NCBI GenBank assembly: GCA_007121975.1 | Contig: SKJO01000398.1 | Span: 1 to 10,494 of the forward strand | From: Nitriliruptoraceae bacterium | GTDB lineage: Bacteria; Actinomycetota; Nitriliruptoria; Nitriliruptorales; Nitriliruptoraceae | Direction of reading: 5' to 3' | DNA: 10,494 nt | Shown here: piece after piece, positions 1 through 6,057 of the stretch | Numbering within the stretch: the stretch's first letter is position 1 | Layout of the letters: the number at the start of each line of letters is the position of its first letter | Notes under the pieces: model-generated | Seen by the model: only the letters and a program-made list of their open reading frames with translations | Told to the model about the DNA's origin: nothing | Databases searched by the model: none | Translations under genes and position numbers: made by a program

Positions 1-675
1 GCCGCCAACATGAACCTGGTCCCGCCCGACGACGGCTACCTCGAGGTGCTGCGCGCCGAAGCCGACCGCAGCGGGGCGCTGCTGGTGTTCGACGAGGTGA
101 TCACCGGCTTCCGGGTGGCGCGCGGGGGGGCGCAGGCCTGGCACGGGGTGACCCCCGATCTGACCGTGCTCGGCAAGATCGTGGGCGGTGGCTTCCCGCT
201 GGCCGCGTTCGGGGGCCGGGCCGAGGTGATGGACCACCTGGCGCCCGACGGGCCTGTCTACCAGGCCGGCACGCTGTCGGGCAACCCCGTGGCGGTGGCG
301 GCCGGGCTGGCCACGCTGCGGCTGCTCGATGACGACGCCTACCGCCGGCTGGAGGCGATCACCGAGCGGCTCGAAGGGGTGCTGCGCGCGGCGTTCGCCG
401 CCGGGGCGGGCGCCGTTCCGGTCACCGTTCGGCGCCACGCGACCCTGCTCGGGGTGGTGTTCGCCCCGCAGGCTCCCCGCCGCTACGAGGACGTCGCCGC
501 GGCGGATCACGCGGCCTACGCCCGCTTCTTCCACGCCATGCTCGAGCGGGGGGTCTACCTCGCGCCGTCGGGCTACGAGGTGGTGTTCACCTCGCTGGCG
601 CTCGACGATGCCGCCATCGACCGCATCGGCCAGGCCGCGCACGAGGCCGCCGGGGTGATCGGCGCCGAAGGGTGA
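1..675 (+). CDS. hemL: Glutamate-1-semialdehyde 2,1-aminomutase, C-terminal half (5' end outside window)
   Basis: PLP enzyme converting glutamate-1-semialdehyde to 5-aminolevulinate in the C5 route to heme; cytoplasmic. The frame is open from base 1, so the gene starts upstream; 224 codons remain of a family that is usually about 430 residues. Visible motifs are the cofactor-binding FDEVITGFR with its Asp at 91-93, the Schiff-base lysine in GKIVGGG at 175-177, and GTLSGNP just after the AFGGR segment. GKIVGGG together with GTLSGNP separates this enzyme from other class-III aminotransferases. It ends in TGA at 673-675, followed by a 195-nt gap before the respiratory cluster. Having a heme-synthesis gene next to genes for heme proteins makes functional sense, but co-transcription is not shown. 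The ATG at 10 is an internal Met, not the start. Confidence 0.95.
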   Translation, partial: AANMNLVPPDDGYLEVLRAEADRSGALLVFDEVITGFRVARGGAQAWHGVTPDLTVLGKIVGGGFPLAAFGGRAEVMDHLAPDGPVYQAGTLSGNPVAVAAGLATLRLLDDDAYRRLEAITERLEGVLRAAFAAGAGAVPVTVRRHATLLGVVFAPQAPRRYEDVAAADHAAYARFFHAMLERGVYLAPSGYEVVFTSLALDDAAIDRIGQAAHEAAGVIGAEG

Positions 676-870
676 GCCGCCGGCTGCCACCCCCCGGGAC
701 CCGTTTGTTCGCCATTCTGGGGGTTCGGTACGCTGCGCCAACCCCGGTCGAAAGGCCCCCGGCCGCGGGTCGGTGGGACCAGCAGCACGTGACGGGGCGG
801 CCACGTTCAGCCCCTTGACAGCCCCTGACAGGCGCTTGACAGCCCGAGATCGGGTGAGAAGAGGTGCACG
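676..870 (+). promoter_or_regulatory. Non-coding gap between hemL and the respiratory cluster; probable promoter region
   Basis: No gene is supported in these 195 nt. A short inverted repeat GGGGTT (720-725) / AACCCC (740-745) with a 14-nt loop is visible but has no T-run, so it is at best a weak terminator. A loose sigma-70-like pair, TTGTTC (705-710) and TACGCT (729-734) with 18 nt between, is a low-confidence promoter. Three TGACAG copies lie at 816-842 and a small inverted repeat CCCGA/TCGGG at 843-854. The Shine-Dalgarno AAGAGG (859-864) sits 6 nt before the GTG at 871. The gap is the only plausible site in the window for the promoter of the respiratory cluster, which is inferred from gene spacing. 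Confidence 0.4.
811..842 (+). repeat. Three direct TGACAG repeats spaced about one helical turn
   Basis: TGACAG starts at 816, 826 and 837, steps of 10 and 11 nt. The first two units are near-identical (CCCCTTGACAG then CCCCTGACAG, one T missing). Direct repeats phased at 10-11 nt are typical of binding sites for OmpR/PhoB-family response regulators. Two copies read TTGACA, a perfect -35 hexamer, but neither has a credible -10 at 16-19 nt. An operator role is inference. Confidence 0.4.
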
Positions 871-1386
871 GTGCTCGAATGGTTCGGTGAGTTCTTCTCC
901 GCACTGCCCGAGGTCGGGCGGGCCCTGTACCAGTTCAGCGACCCGGGCAACCTCGGTCGTGGATGGATCGGTGGGGCCATCCTGCTGCTGTGGGGCGGGC
1001 CGCTGCTCGCGCTCCCGCTGTGGATCGCCAAGAAGACCTACGGCACCCACGAGTGGGTGTCGGCCACGATGGGCGTGATCGCCGCGTCGAGCTTCCTGTG
1101 GTGGGTCCACGGGGTCATCCCCCACGGCTGGATCCAGTTCGTCGAGTCCAACGAGAACCTGCTGTCGGGGCGGGTCATTCCCGCCAGCGCCGGCATCGAC
1201 ATCTCCGAGGACTACCGCCTCGACATCGCCTCCAACCTCTATGGCGTGATCGCCGACTCGGTGATCGCCCTGCTGATGATCGCCGGCATCGTCGTGTCGC
1301 TGTGGCTCGTGCTGCGGGTCCAGAAGTCCCTTCCCAAGACGCTGGCTCCCGGTGAGTCCAAGCCGGAGTCGGGCGGATACAAGTAG
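871..1386 (+). CDS. Unknown 3-TM membrane protein at the head of the b6-type complex cluster
   Basis: 171 residues, not recognised as a named family. Three hydrophobic segments are visible at about 32-52, 64-84 and 124-149. A KK pair in the loop after segment 1 (54-55) and lysines after segment 3 predict N-out topology with a cytoplasmic tail of about 20 residues. The 85-123 loop would face outside. There are no cysteines, so no Fe-S centre or CxxCH heme site. Histidines 80 and 85 near the outer end of segment 2 could be structural or ligand residues, but nothing shows this. GTG is the only sensible start: a stop lies in frame at 826-828, no other start codon follows, and AAGAGG is 6 nt upstream. 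It lies 44 nt before the ferredoxin gene. An accessory or assembly role for the complex is inferred from position only. Confidence 0.8.
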   Translation: MLEWFGEFFSALPEVGRALYQFSDPGNLGRGWIGGAILLLWGGPLLALPLWIAKKTYGTHEWVSATMGVIAASSFLWWVHGVIPHGWIQFVESNENLLSGRVIPASAGIDISEDYRLDIASNLYGVIADSVIALLMIAGIVVSLWLVLRVQKSLPKTLAPGESKPESGGYK

Positions 1387-1430
1387 CGGCCTGAGTCTCT
1401 CCGGCCGCGTTCAGCCAAGGAGCCGTACCC

Positions 1431-1775
1431 ATGGGCAAGACCGACCGCGGTGAGCACCCCCTGATGTTCGACGACTACGTCGTGCAGCAGGTCGATCCCA
1501 ACTGGCTGCAGGAGCGCGTCAAGCCCAAGCGCCACATCGGGCTCACCCCCGAGCTGTGCATCCTGTGCCGCGCCTGCGAGGACGTGTGTCCCTGGGAGTG
1601 CATCTACATGATGTCGCCCAGCATCATCCAGGACGCCGACAGCCCCGAGCTGGTCACCCTGGCATCGCAGTCCCACGCCGTGTTCATCATCGACGACAAC
1701 GAGTGCACGCGCTGCGCGATCTGCGTCGAGCGCTGCCCCTCCGACGCCCTGTGGCTCGGCCGCGTCGAGGCCTGA
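1431..1775 (+). CDS. Dicluster 4Fe-4S ferredoxin-type protein
   Basis: 114 residues with two complete CxxCxxCxxxCP motifs: Cys 43/46/49/53 and Cys 92/95/98/102. These predict two [4Fe-4S] clusters carrying low-potential electrons. The 38-residue insert between the motifs and the 42-residue N-terminal part make it longer than a minimal bacterial 2[4Fe-4S] ferredoxin (about 55-60 residues) and closer to the NuoI/electron-transfer-subunit style. No signal peptide or membrane segment is visible, so it should be cytoplasmic or bound to the membrane's inner face. AAGGAG (1417-1422) lies 8 nt before the ATG. The gene sits 45 nt upstream of the cytochrome b gene on the same strand, which suggests co-expression and possibly physical contact with the quinol complex. 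That partnership is inference; the cluster assignment is seen directly. Confidence 0.93.
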   Translation: MGKTDRGEHPLMFDDYVVQQVDPNWLQERVKPKRHIGLTPELCILCRACEDVCPWECIYMMSPSIIQDADSPELVTLASQSHAVFIIDDNECTRCAICVERCPSDALWLGRVEA

Positions 1776-1820
1776 CCCCCGCTCTTCACCGCCCGCCCCG
1801 CGATCACGAGGTCGACCATC

Positions 1821-2588
1821 GTGCCCAAGCTCCCCACCTTCGACGACGTCAAGGGCAACGTCCAGGACAACGTCATCTGGAAGTCGATCTTCCGGCCGGG
1901 ATCGATCTACCGCAAGGGCTACCGCGACACCTCACGGGACCGGGCCCTGGCGTCGATGAACAACGTGCTCTACCACCTGCACCCGGTGAAGGTGAAGCGC
2001 CACGGGCTGAAGCTCACCTACACCTACTGCCTCGGGGGGCTGAGCTTCTTCCTGTTCGTGCTGCTGACCATCACCGGCATCTTCCTGATGTTCTTCTACA
2101 CCCCGGCCGCTGGTGCGGGTAGCGAGATCGCGTATGCCAACATGCGCGAGATCTCGGCCTCGATCACCTTCGGCAACCTGGTGCGCAACCTGCACCGATG
2201 GGGCGCCCATGCCATGGTGTTCACGGTCTTCCTCCACATGGCGCGAGTCTTCTACCATGGCGCCTACAAGCCGCCGCGGGAGTTCAACTGGGTCGTCGGC
2301 GTGATCCTGCTGCTGCTGACGCTGCTGCTGTCGTTCACCGGCTACCTGCTGCCCTGGGACCAGCTCGCACTGTGGGCGGTCACGGTGGGCACCAACATGA
2401 TGGGCTTCACCCCCGTGTTCGGTGACCAGGTCCAGTTCGTGCTGCTCGGTGGGGTGGAGATCGGTCCCAACACCCTGCTGCGCTGGTACGTCCTGCACGT
2501 GCTGTTCATCCCGTTCATCACCGTCATCTTCCTCGCGGTCCACTTCTGGCGGATCCGCAAGGACGGCGGCATCTCCGGCCCCCTGTGA
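1821..2588 (+). CDS. petB: Cytochrome b6-like subunit of a b6f-type menaquinol:cytochrome c oxidoreductase
   Basis: 255 residues, the four-helix N-terminal half of split cytochrome b. It carries both b hemes and oxidises quinol across the membrane. Helix-B heme ligands are His125 and His139 (14 apart, in HRWGAH and LHMAR). Helix-D ligands are His226 and His241 (15 apart); b6-type proteins have 15 here and mitochondrial bc1 has 14. The PPREFNW and GYLLPWDQ segments and the ISGPL C-terminus are also b6-like. Cys70 in YCLGG aligns with the Cys that covalently holds heme c_n in b6f (Cys35 of b6). The first ~60 residues are a charged cytoplasmic extension, longer than in plant b6. GTG start with GAGG (1808-1811) 9 nt upstream. 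Menaquinone as substrate is inferred from the lineage. The symbol is used by analogy; qcrB is the alternative. Confidence 0.95.
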   Translation: MPKLPTFDDVKGNVQDNVIWKSIFRPGSIYRKGYRDTSRDRALASMNNVLYHLHPVKVKRHGLKLTYTYCLGGLSFFLFVLLTITGIFLMFFYTPAAGAGSEIAYANMREISASITFGNLVRNLHRWGAHAMVFTVFLHMARVFYHGAYKPPREFNWVVGVILLLLTLLLSFTGYLLPWDQLALWAVTVGTNMMGFTPVFGDQVQFVLLGGVEIGPNTLLRWYVLHVLFIPFITVIFLAVHFWRIRKDGGISGPL

Positions 2589-2607
2589 TGCCCGCGTTTC
2601 TGGTCGC

Positions 2608-2614
2608 GAAGGAG
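2608..2614 (+). promoter_or_regulatory. Shine-Dalgarno that fixes the petD start
   Basis: GAAGGAG lies 5 nt before the ATG at 2620. The same frame is open from 2422, inside petB, but this site and the change to non-overlapping sequence place the start at 2620. Confidence 0.75.
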
Positions 2615-2619
2615 CCAGC

Positions 2620-3465
2620 ATGAGCGACGAGGTCCAGCTCGATCAGGAGGTCTACGACCGTCTGATCGCCGAGGGCAAGAGTGAGCGCATCGCGCGGGCC
2701 AAGGCCAAGGCCGCCTCGGTGCGCAAGGCCAAGATCGCCGAGGGCCAGACGCTCGGGCCCAAGCCTGCCGATGAGGCCGCCAAGCAGCTCAGCGCCTACC
2801 GCGAGTCCGCCGGGAGCGGAGGCGGGGTCGCGACCAAGACCGCCGCCCAGGCCGAGGCGGGCGGCGCGGCCGGCGGTCGGCTCACGCCCGAGCAGCGCGC
2901 CGCTCGGGTTGCGGCGTCGCTGGGCAACGGCGGCAAACAGCCGGCATCGATCGGTGTTCCCACCTCCGGGGATCACACCCACCGCCTGCTCGCCCTGGTT
3001 CCTCCCGCCGGCATCCAGCAGGTGCAGGGCAAGCAGCAGGACAAGGTCTATACCTGGCCGCACCTGCTGCTGGTCGAGTTCGTGGCGCTGCTCGCGGTCG
3101 GCTCGCTGCTGCTGATCGTGTCGTTCTTCCTCGATGCGCCGCTGGGATCGCTGGCCAACCCCAACGACGTGCCGGCGATCAACAAGGCGCCGTGGTACTT
3201 CATGGGGCTGCAGGAGCTGCTCGCCTACTTCCACCCGATGGTCGCCGGAATCACCATGCCCGGCGTCGCGGTGGTGCTGCTGATGGCGGCGCCCTACGTC
3301 GACAAGAACCCGTCGGCCAAGCCCGAGAACCGCAAGGTCGCCAACATGGCCTTCACGTTCTTCGTGGTCTTCTGGGCCGTGCTGGTCATCATCGGCTCGT
3401 TCCTGCGAGGTGCGGGCTACGAGTGGGTCTGGCCCTGGGTCGACGGGCTCGGATTCACGCTGTAG
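2620..3465 (+). CDS. petD: Subunit-IV-like C-terminal cytochrome b half with long N-terminal extension
   Basis: 281 residues. Three membrane segments at about 147-171, 206-226 and 241-262 correspond to helices E, F and G of cytochrome b, so with the preceding gene it completes a split b6f-type core forming the Q_o quinol site. The Q_o signature usually written PEWY reads APWY (190-193, within KAPWYFMGLQE), so the Glu is absent. Residues 1-145 are an unusual cytoplasmic extension: a charged, lysine/alanine-rich helix-forming stretch (about 8-42), then a Gly/Ala-rich low-complexity part (about 65-110). Plant subunit IV is about 160 residues, so the excess is almost entirely this extension. It lies 31 nt after petB. 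The C-terminal RGAGYEWVWPW is probably external. Function is assigned from the membrane part and neighbours; the extension has no known role. Confidence 0.92.
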   Translation: MSDEVQLDQEVYDRLIAEGKSERIARAKAKAASVRKAKIAEGQTLGPKPADEAAKQLSAYRESAGSGGGVATKTAAQAEAGGAAGGRLTPEQRAARVAASLGNGGKQPASIGVPTSGDHTHRLLALVPPAGIQQVQGKQQDKVYTWPHLLLVEFVALLAVGSLLLIVSFFLDAPLGSLANPNDVPAINKAPWYFMGLQELLAYFHPMVAGITMPGVAVVLLMAAPYVDKNPSAKPENRKVANMAFTFFVVFWAVLVIIGSFLRGAGYEWVWPWVDGLGFTL

Positions 3466-3490
3466 GCGCCCCGGCGATCCCGGGCCGCCG

Positions 3491-3512
3491 TACGACACGA
3501 CACGATACGAGG
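3491..3512 (+). repeat. Pentanucleotide ACGAC-type tandem repeat running into the Rieske Shine-Dalgarno
   Basis: From 3492 the gap reads ACGAC, ACGAC, ACGAT, ACGAG in 5-nt steps and ends in GAGG (3509-3512), the likely ribosome-binding site 7 nt before the GTG at 3520. Only two units are perfect, so this may be chance. Confidence 0.4.
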
Positions 3513-3519
3513 CATCCAC

Positions 3520-4116
3520 GTGGCTGACGATTCACGCTTCGCCAAGCCGGTCGAACGGCGCACCTTCCTGCGGGTGGGGTTGATCGGATCAGTGACTGCC
3601 GGGCTCGGGGGCTTCGGCCTCGGGGTGCTCGGCATGCTCTGGCCACGCCCCGGTGACGAGCTCACCGGCGAGGTCCCCCTGGGTGTGGCCGCCGACCTCG
3701 CCGCACAGATCTCCTCCGAGCGCACCCCGGTGCGGGTGCCCGAAGGCGGGATCTCGATCATCACCTGGGACCCGTCGAGTTCCGCGGCGATGCGCAACTA
3801 CGGTGACGACCATGCCATCCTCAGCGACACCATGGGGCTGATGGCCGTCAACTCCCAGACGTGTCCCCACCTGGGCTGTGCGGTGCCGTGGTGCCAGACC
3901 TCGCAGTGGTTCGAGTGCCCCTGCCACGGGTCGCGCTACAACCGCTACGGCGAGTGGACCGGTGGCCCCGCGCCCCGCGGCCTGGACCGCTACGCCTCGT
4001 TCGTGGACGGCGACGGGGTGTTCGTGGTCGACCTCGGCGAGCCGCTGACCGGTCCCTCGCGTACGGCCAACGCCCTCGAGCAGAACCCCGAGGGTCCGTC
4101 CTGCATCGACGCCTGA
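3520..4116 (+). CDS. petC: Rieske [2Fe-2S] protein of the b6-type complex
   Basis: 198 residues. The protein takes one electron from quinol at the Q_o site and passes it to cytochrome c on the outer face. Cluster ligands are Cys115 and His117 (CPHLGC) and Cys133 and His136 (CPCHGS); Cys120 and Cys135 form the usual disulfide. Ser138 and Tyr140 after the second box are the residues that raise the potential in high-potential Rieske proteins. ERRTFLRVG at 12-20, followed by a hydrophobic stretch to about 40, is a twin-arginine signal-anchor, as expected for a folded Fe-S protein. Cys125 and Cys195 are extra. GTG start with GAGG 7 nt upstream; the gene starts 54 nt after petD and ends 19 nt before the cytochrome c gene. 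Function is well supported by motifs and neighbours. Confidence 0.95.
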   Translation: MADDSRFAKPVERRTFLRVGLIGSVTAGLGGFGLGVLGMLWPRPGDELTGEVPLGVAADLAAQISSERTPVRVPEGGISIITWDPSSSAAMRNYGDDHAILSDTMGLMAVNSQTCPHLGCAVPWCQTSQWFECPCHGSRYNRYGEWTGGPAPRGLDRYASFVDGDGVFVVDLGEPLTGPSRTANALEQNPEGPSCIDA

Positions 4117-4135
4117 CCCGTCCGGAGCCCATCCC

Positions 4136-5146
4136 ATGCCTGAGTTGATGATCCTCGCCGAGGGTGGCGGGTCCGGCGGCAACGTGCCGGTCGTGATCCT
4201 GCTCGCCGCGCTGGCCACGTTCGCCATCGCCTACGTGATCGTGGGGCCGGGCCGCCAGCGCCGCGGTCCCAAGCGCCACGGCGACATCCCGCTGGCGATG
4301 CGCCCCTACCACTCCGACGAGGAACTCGAAACTACCGGGATGGAGCGGGCGATGTCCTGGGGGGTGGCCCTGGCCGTCTTCGCCTCGCTGTTCGTGCCGC
4401 TGTACTGGCTGATCGAACCCGAACGCATCAACAACCGGGTCGACGACTTCTACGAGCAGGACGTGCAGGCCGGTCGCGCGCTGTTCGCCGAGGCCTGCGC
4501 CTCGTGCCACGGCACCAACCTCGAAGGTGGCTCCGCGCCTCACCCCAGCCCCGACGTCGACGCGCCGTGGCCTGCGCCGGCGCTCGACAACATCGTCGCG
4601 CGCTACCAGGACAGCGAGATCGTGGACGATGTCCACGAGTTCATCATGCTCACGCTGATCCACGGACGTGCCGGCACCCCGATGAACGCGTTCGGGGTGG
4701 CCAGCGGGGGGCTGTACTCCGACCAGCAGCTCGAGGCCATCACCGCCTACATCCTGTCGGTGCAGACCGGGCAGCTGCCCGAGGTCGAGGCCTTCGTCGG
4801 CCGCTCCGGTGACGACCTGTTCGACCAGCACTGCGCCCGCTGCCACGGCCCGCAGGCGGAGGGCTACGTCGGCCCCCAGCTGATCAACGTCTTCGAGCGC
4901 TACGGCTGGGACCCCGAGGACGAGGCCTCGCTCGAGCAGGCTCGGGCCGCGATCCTCGACACGCTGCGGGTCGGGCGCAACGTGCCCGGCGAAGCGCCGA
5001 TGCCCTCCTACGAGGGGGTGATCACCGAGGAGGCGATGGTCGCTATCGTCGACTACCTCGAGTCCTTCCAGCAGACCGGCGGCCCGCGGGCCGGACAGAT
5101 CGGTGGCGAGCCCACCGCCAGCGACGACGAGGAGACCTCATCGTGA
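4136..5146 (+). CDS. Membrane-anchored diheme cytochrome c of the complex
   Basis: 336 residues with two heme-binding motifs, CASCH (121-125) and CARCH (233-237), each followed by a plausible Met axial ligand: Met183 in GTPMNAF and Met289 in APMPSY. This is a tandem pair of class-I cytochrome c domains. Two membrane segments at about 17-37 and 73-92 precede them, with a basic loop (40-48) between, so both termini are outside and the heme domains face the extracytoplasmic side. It would accept electrons from the Rieske centre and pass them to a terminal oxidase not seen in this window. Heliobacterial b6-type complexes and the QcrC subunit of Actinomycetota also use a diheme cytochrome c. GGAG (4124-4127) lies 8 nt before the ATG. 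The stop overlaps the next start (GTGA). Confidence 0.93.
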   Translation: MPELMILAEGGGSGGNVPVVILLAALATFAIAYVIVGPGRQRRGPKRHGDIPLAMRPYHSDEELETTGMERAMSWGVALAVFASLFVPLYWLIEPERINNRVDDFYEQDVQAGRALFAEACASCHGTNLEGGSAPHPSPDVDAPWPAPALDNIVARYQDSEIVDDVHEFIMLTLIHGRAGTPMNAFGVASGGLYSDQQLEAITAYILSVQTGQLPEVEAFVGRSGDDLFDQHCARCHGPQAEGYVGPQLINVFERYGWDPEDEASLEQARAAILDTLRVGRNVPGEAPMPSYEGVITEEAMVAIVDYLESFQQTGGPRAGQIGGEPTASDDEETSS

Positions 5147-6057
5147 CCGAGCTGCTGTTCCTCGCGGTCGAGGAGGCCATCCCGGCCGACCATCCGGCCG
5201 CCATCCTCGCGGTGCCCCTCGGCCTGCTGTTCCTGTCCGGCTCGATCTACCTGCTGCTGTGGTCGAACTACGGCGCGAAGAAGGGTGCCGCGATCTACGG
5301 CACGGCGTTCTTCGCCTTCGGCTTCCTGATCGGCGTGTTCTGGTGGTTCGGGGGTCCGGGCATCCCCCCCAACCTGGGCATCAACCACCTGCCGGGCCAG
5401 TCCGTGGATCACTACCAGCCGCGCTGGTACGCCTTCGAGCCGGGCTCTCCACGGGCCGAGTTCTTCCCGTCCACCGACCAGGTCGAAGACTTCGAGCCGC
5501 TGGCAGAGCATCTGGGCATGGCGGGGATGGACGAGGAGGACCGGCAGGCCAACCCGCGCTTCTCCTCGTTGTCGGGTTCGGTCGATCAGGCCGTGTCCCA
5601 GATGTCGGATCAGTTCCTGCCCATCGACGAGAACAACGTGGCGCAGATCGGGGTGGAGCGGCGCTCGGTGCTCGAGGACGAGGCTCGCGCTCAGCAGCCC
5701 GAGGGTTCGCGCCGGGCCCCGGACTTCTACTCCGCGGAGGACGTGGGCGAGCCCCGGCTGCTCGAGGACCGCTCGACGGGCACGTTGCTCGTGGTCAACG
5801 AGTTCCAGGTCTTCGCCACGTTCCTCGACGAGGACGGTGTGCCCTTCGACCCGGTGCCGGTCGGTCCGTCGGGAGAGTGGTTCGCCTTCCTCGATCCCGG
5901 GGCGACCTGGGTGCCCTCGGCGGTCTGGACCCTGATCTCGCTGTTCGGGTTCGCGATCAGCCTGGCCTGGCTCGACCGGCTCGAGATGCGTGACAAGCGG
6001 CGCGACGCCGTCGAGGTCGAGGAACCCGAGGACCTCGCGGTACCCATCGCGCAGTGA
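5143..6057 (+). CDS. Unknown 3-TM protein with a large extracytoplasmic domain, coupled to the diheme cytochrome gene
   Basis: 304 residues, family not recognised. Hydrophobic segments lie at about 20-41, 48-70 and 258-277. The KK in the short loop at 46-47 and the basic RDKRRD after segment 3 predict N-out topology, with residues 71-257 outside. That domain is acidic and rich in Asp, Glu and Pro. The protein has no cysteine, so it has no c-type heme or Fe-S centre. The GTG start overlaps the cytochrome c stop by 4 nt and has GAGGAG (5129-5134) 8 nt upstream, so translation is probably coupled. The stop in turn overlaps the tlpA start. Its layout mirrors the 171-residue protein at the head of the cluster (TM, KK loop, TM, outer part, TM, inner tail). 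An accessory subunit or docking role is inferred from position only. Confidence 0.8.
   Translation: MTELLFLAVEEAIPADHPAAILAVPLGLLFLSGSIYLLLWSNYGAKKGAAIYGTAFFAFGFLIGVFWWFGGPGIPPNLGINHLPGQSVDHYQPRWYAFEPGSPRAEFFPSTDQVEDFEPLAEHLGMAGMDEEDRQANPRFSSLSGSVDQAVSQMSDQFLPIDENNVAQIGVERRSVLEDEARAQQPEGSRRAPDFYSAEDVGEPRLLEDRSTGTLLVVNEFQVFATFLDEDGVPFDPVPVGPSGEWFAFLDPGATWVPSAVWTLISLFGFAISLAWLDRLEMRDKRRDAVEVEEPEDLAVPIAQ

Noticed and set aside
689..724. ACCCCC/GGGGGT inverted repeat as a hemL terminator
   Set aside because: Arms of only 6 nt with a 24-nt loop and no T-run; too weak in GC-rich sequence to call.
815..841. Perfect TTGACA hexamers as -35 promoter boxes
   Set aside because: No hexamer resembling TANNNT lies 16-19 nt downstream of either copy, and the expected -10 position of the second overlaps the Shine-Dalgarno. 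Kept only as part of a repeat.
2422..2619. Upstream extension of the petD frame into petB
   Set aside because: The extra residues are Ser/Cys/Arg-rich with no family similarity and overlap real petB sequence; GAAGGAG plus ATG at 2620 gives the natural start.
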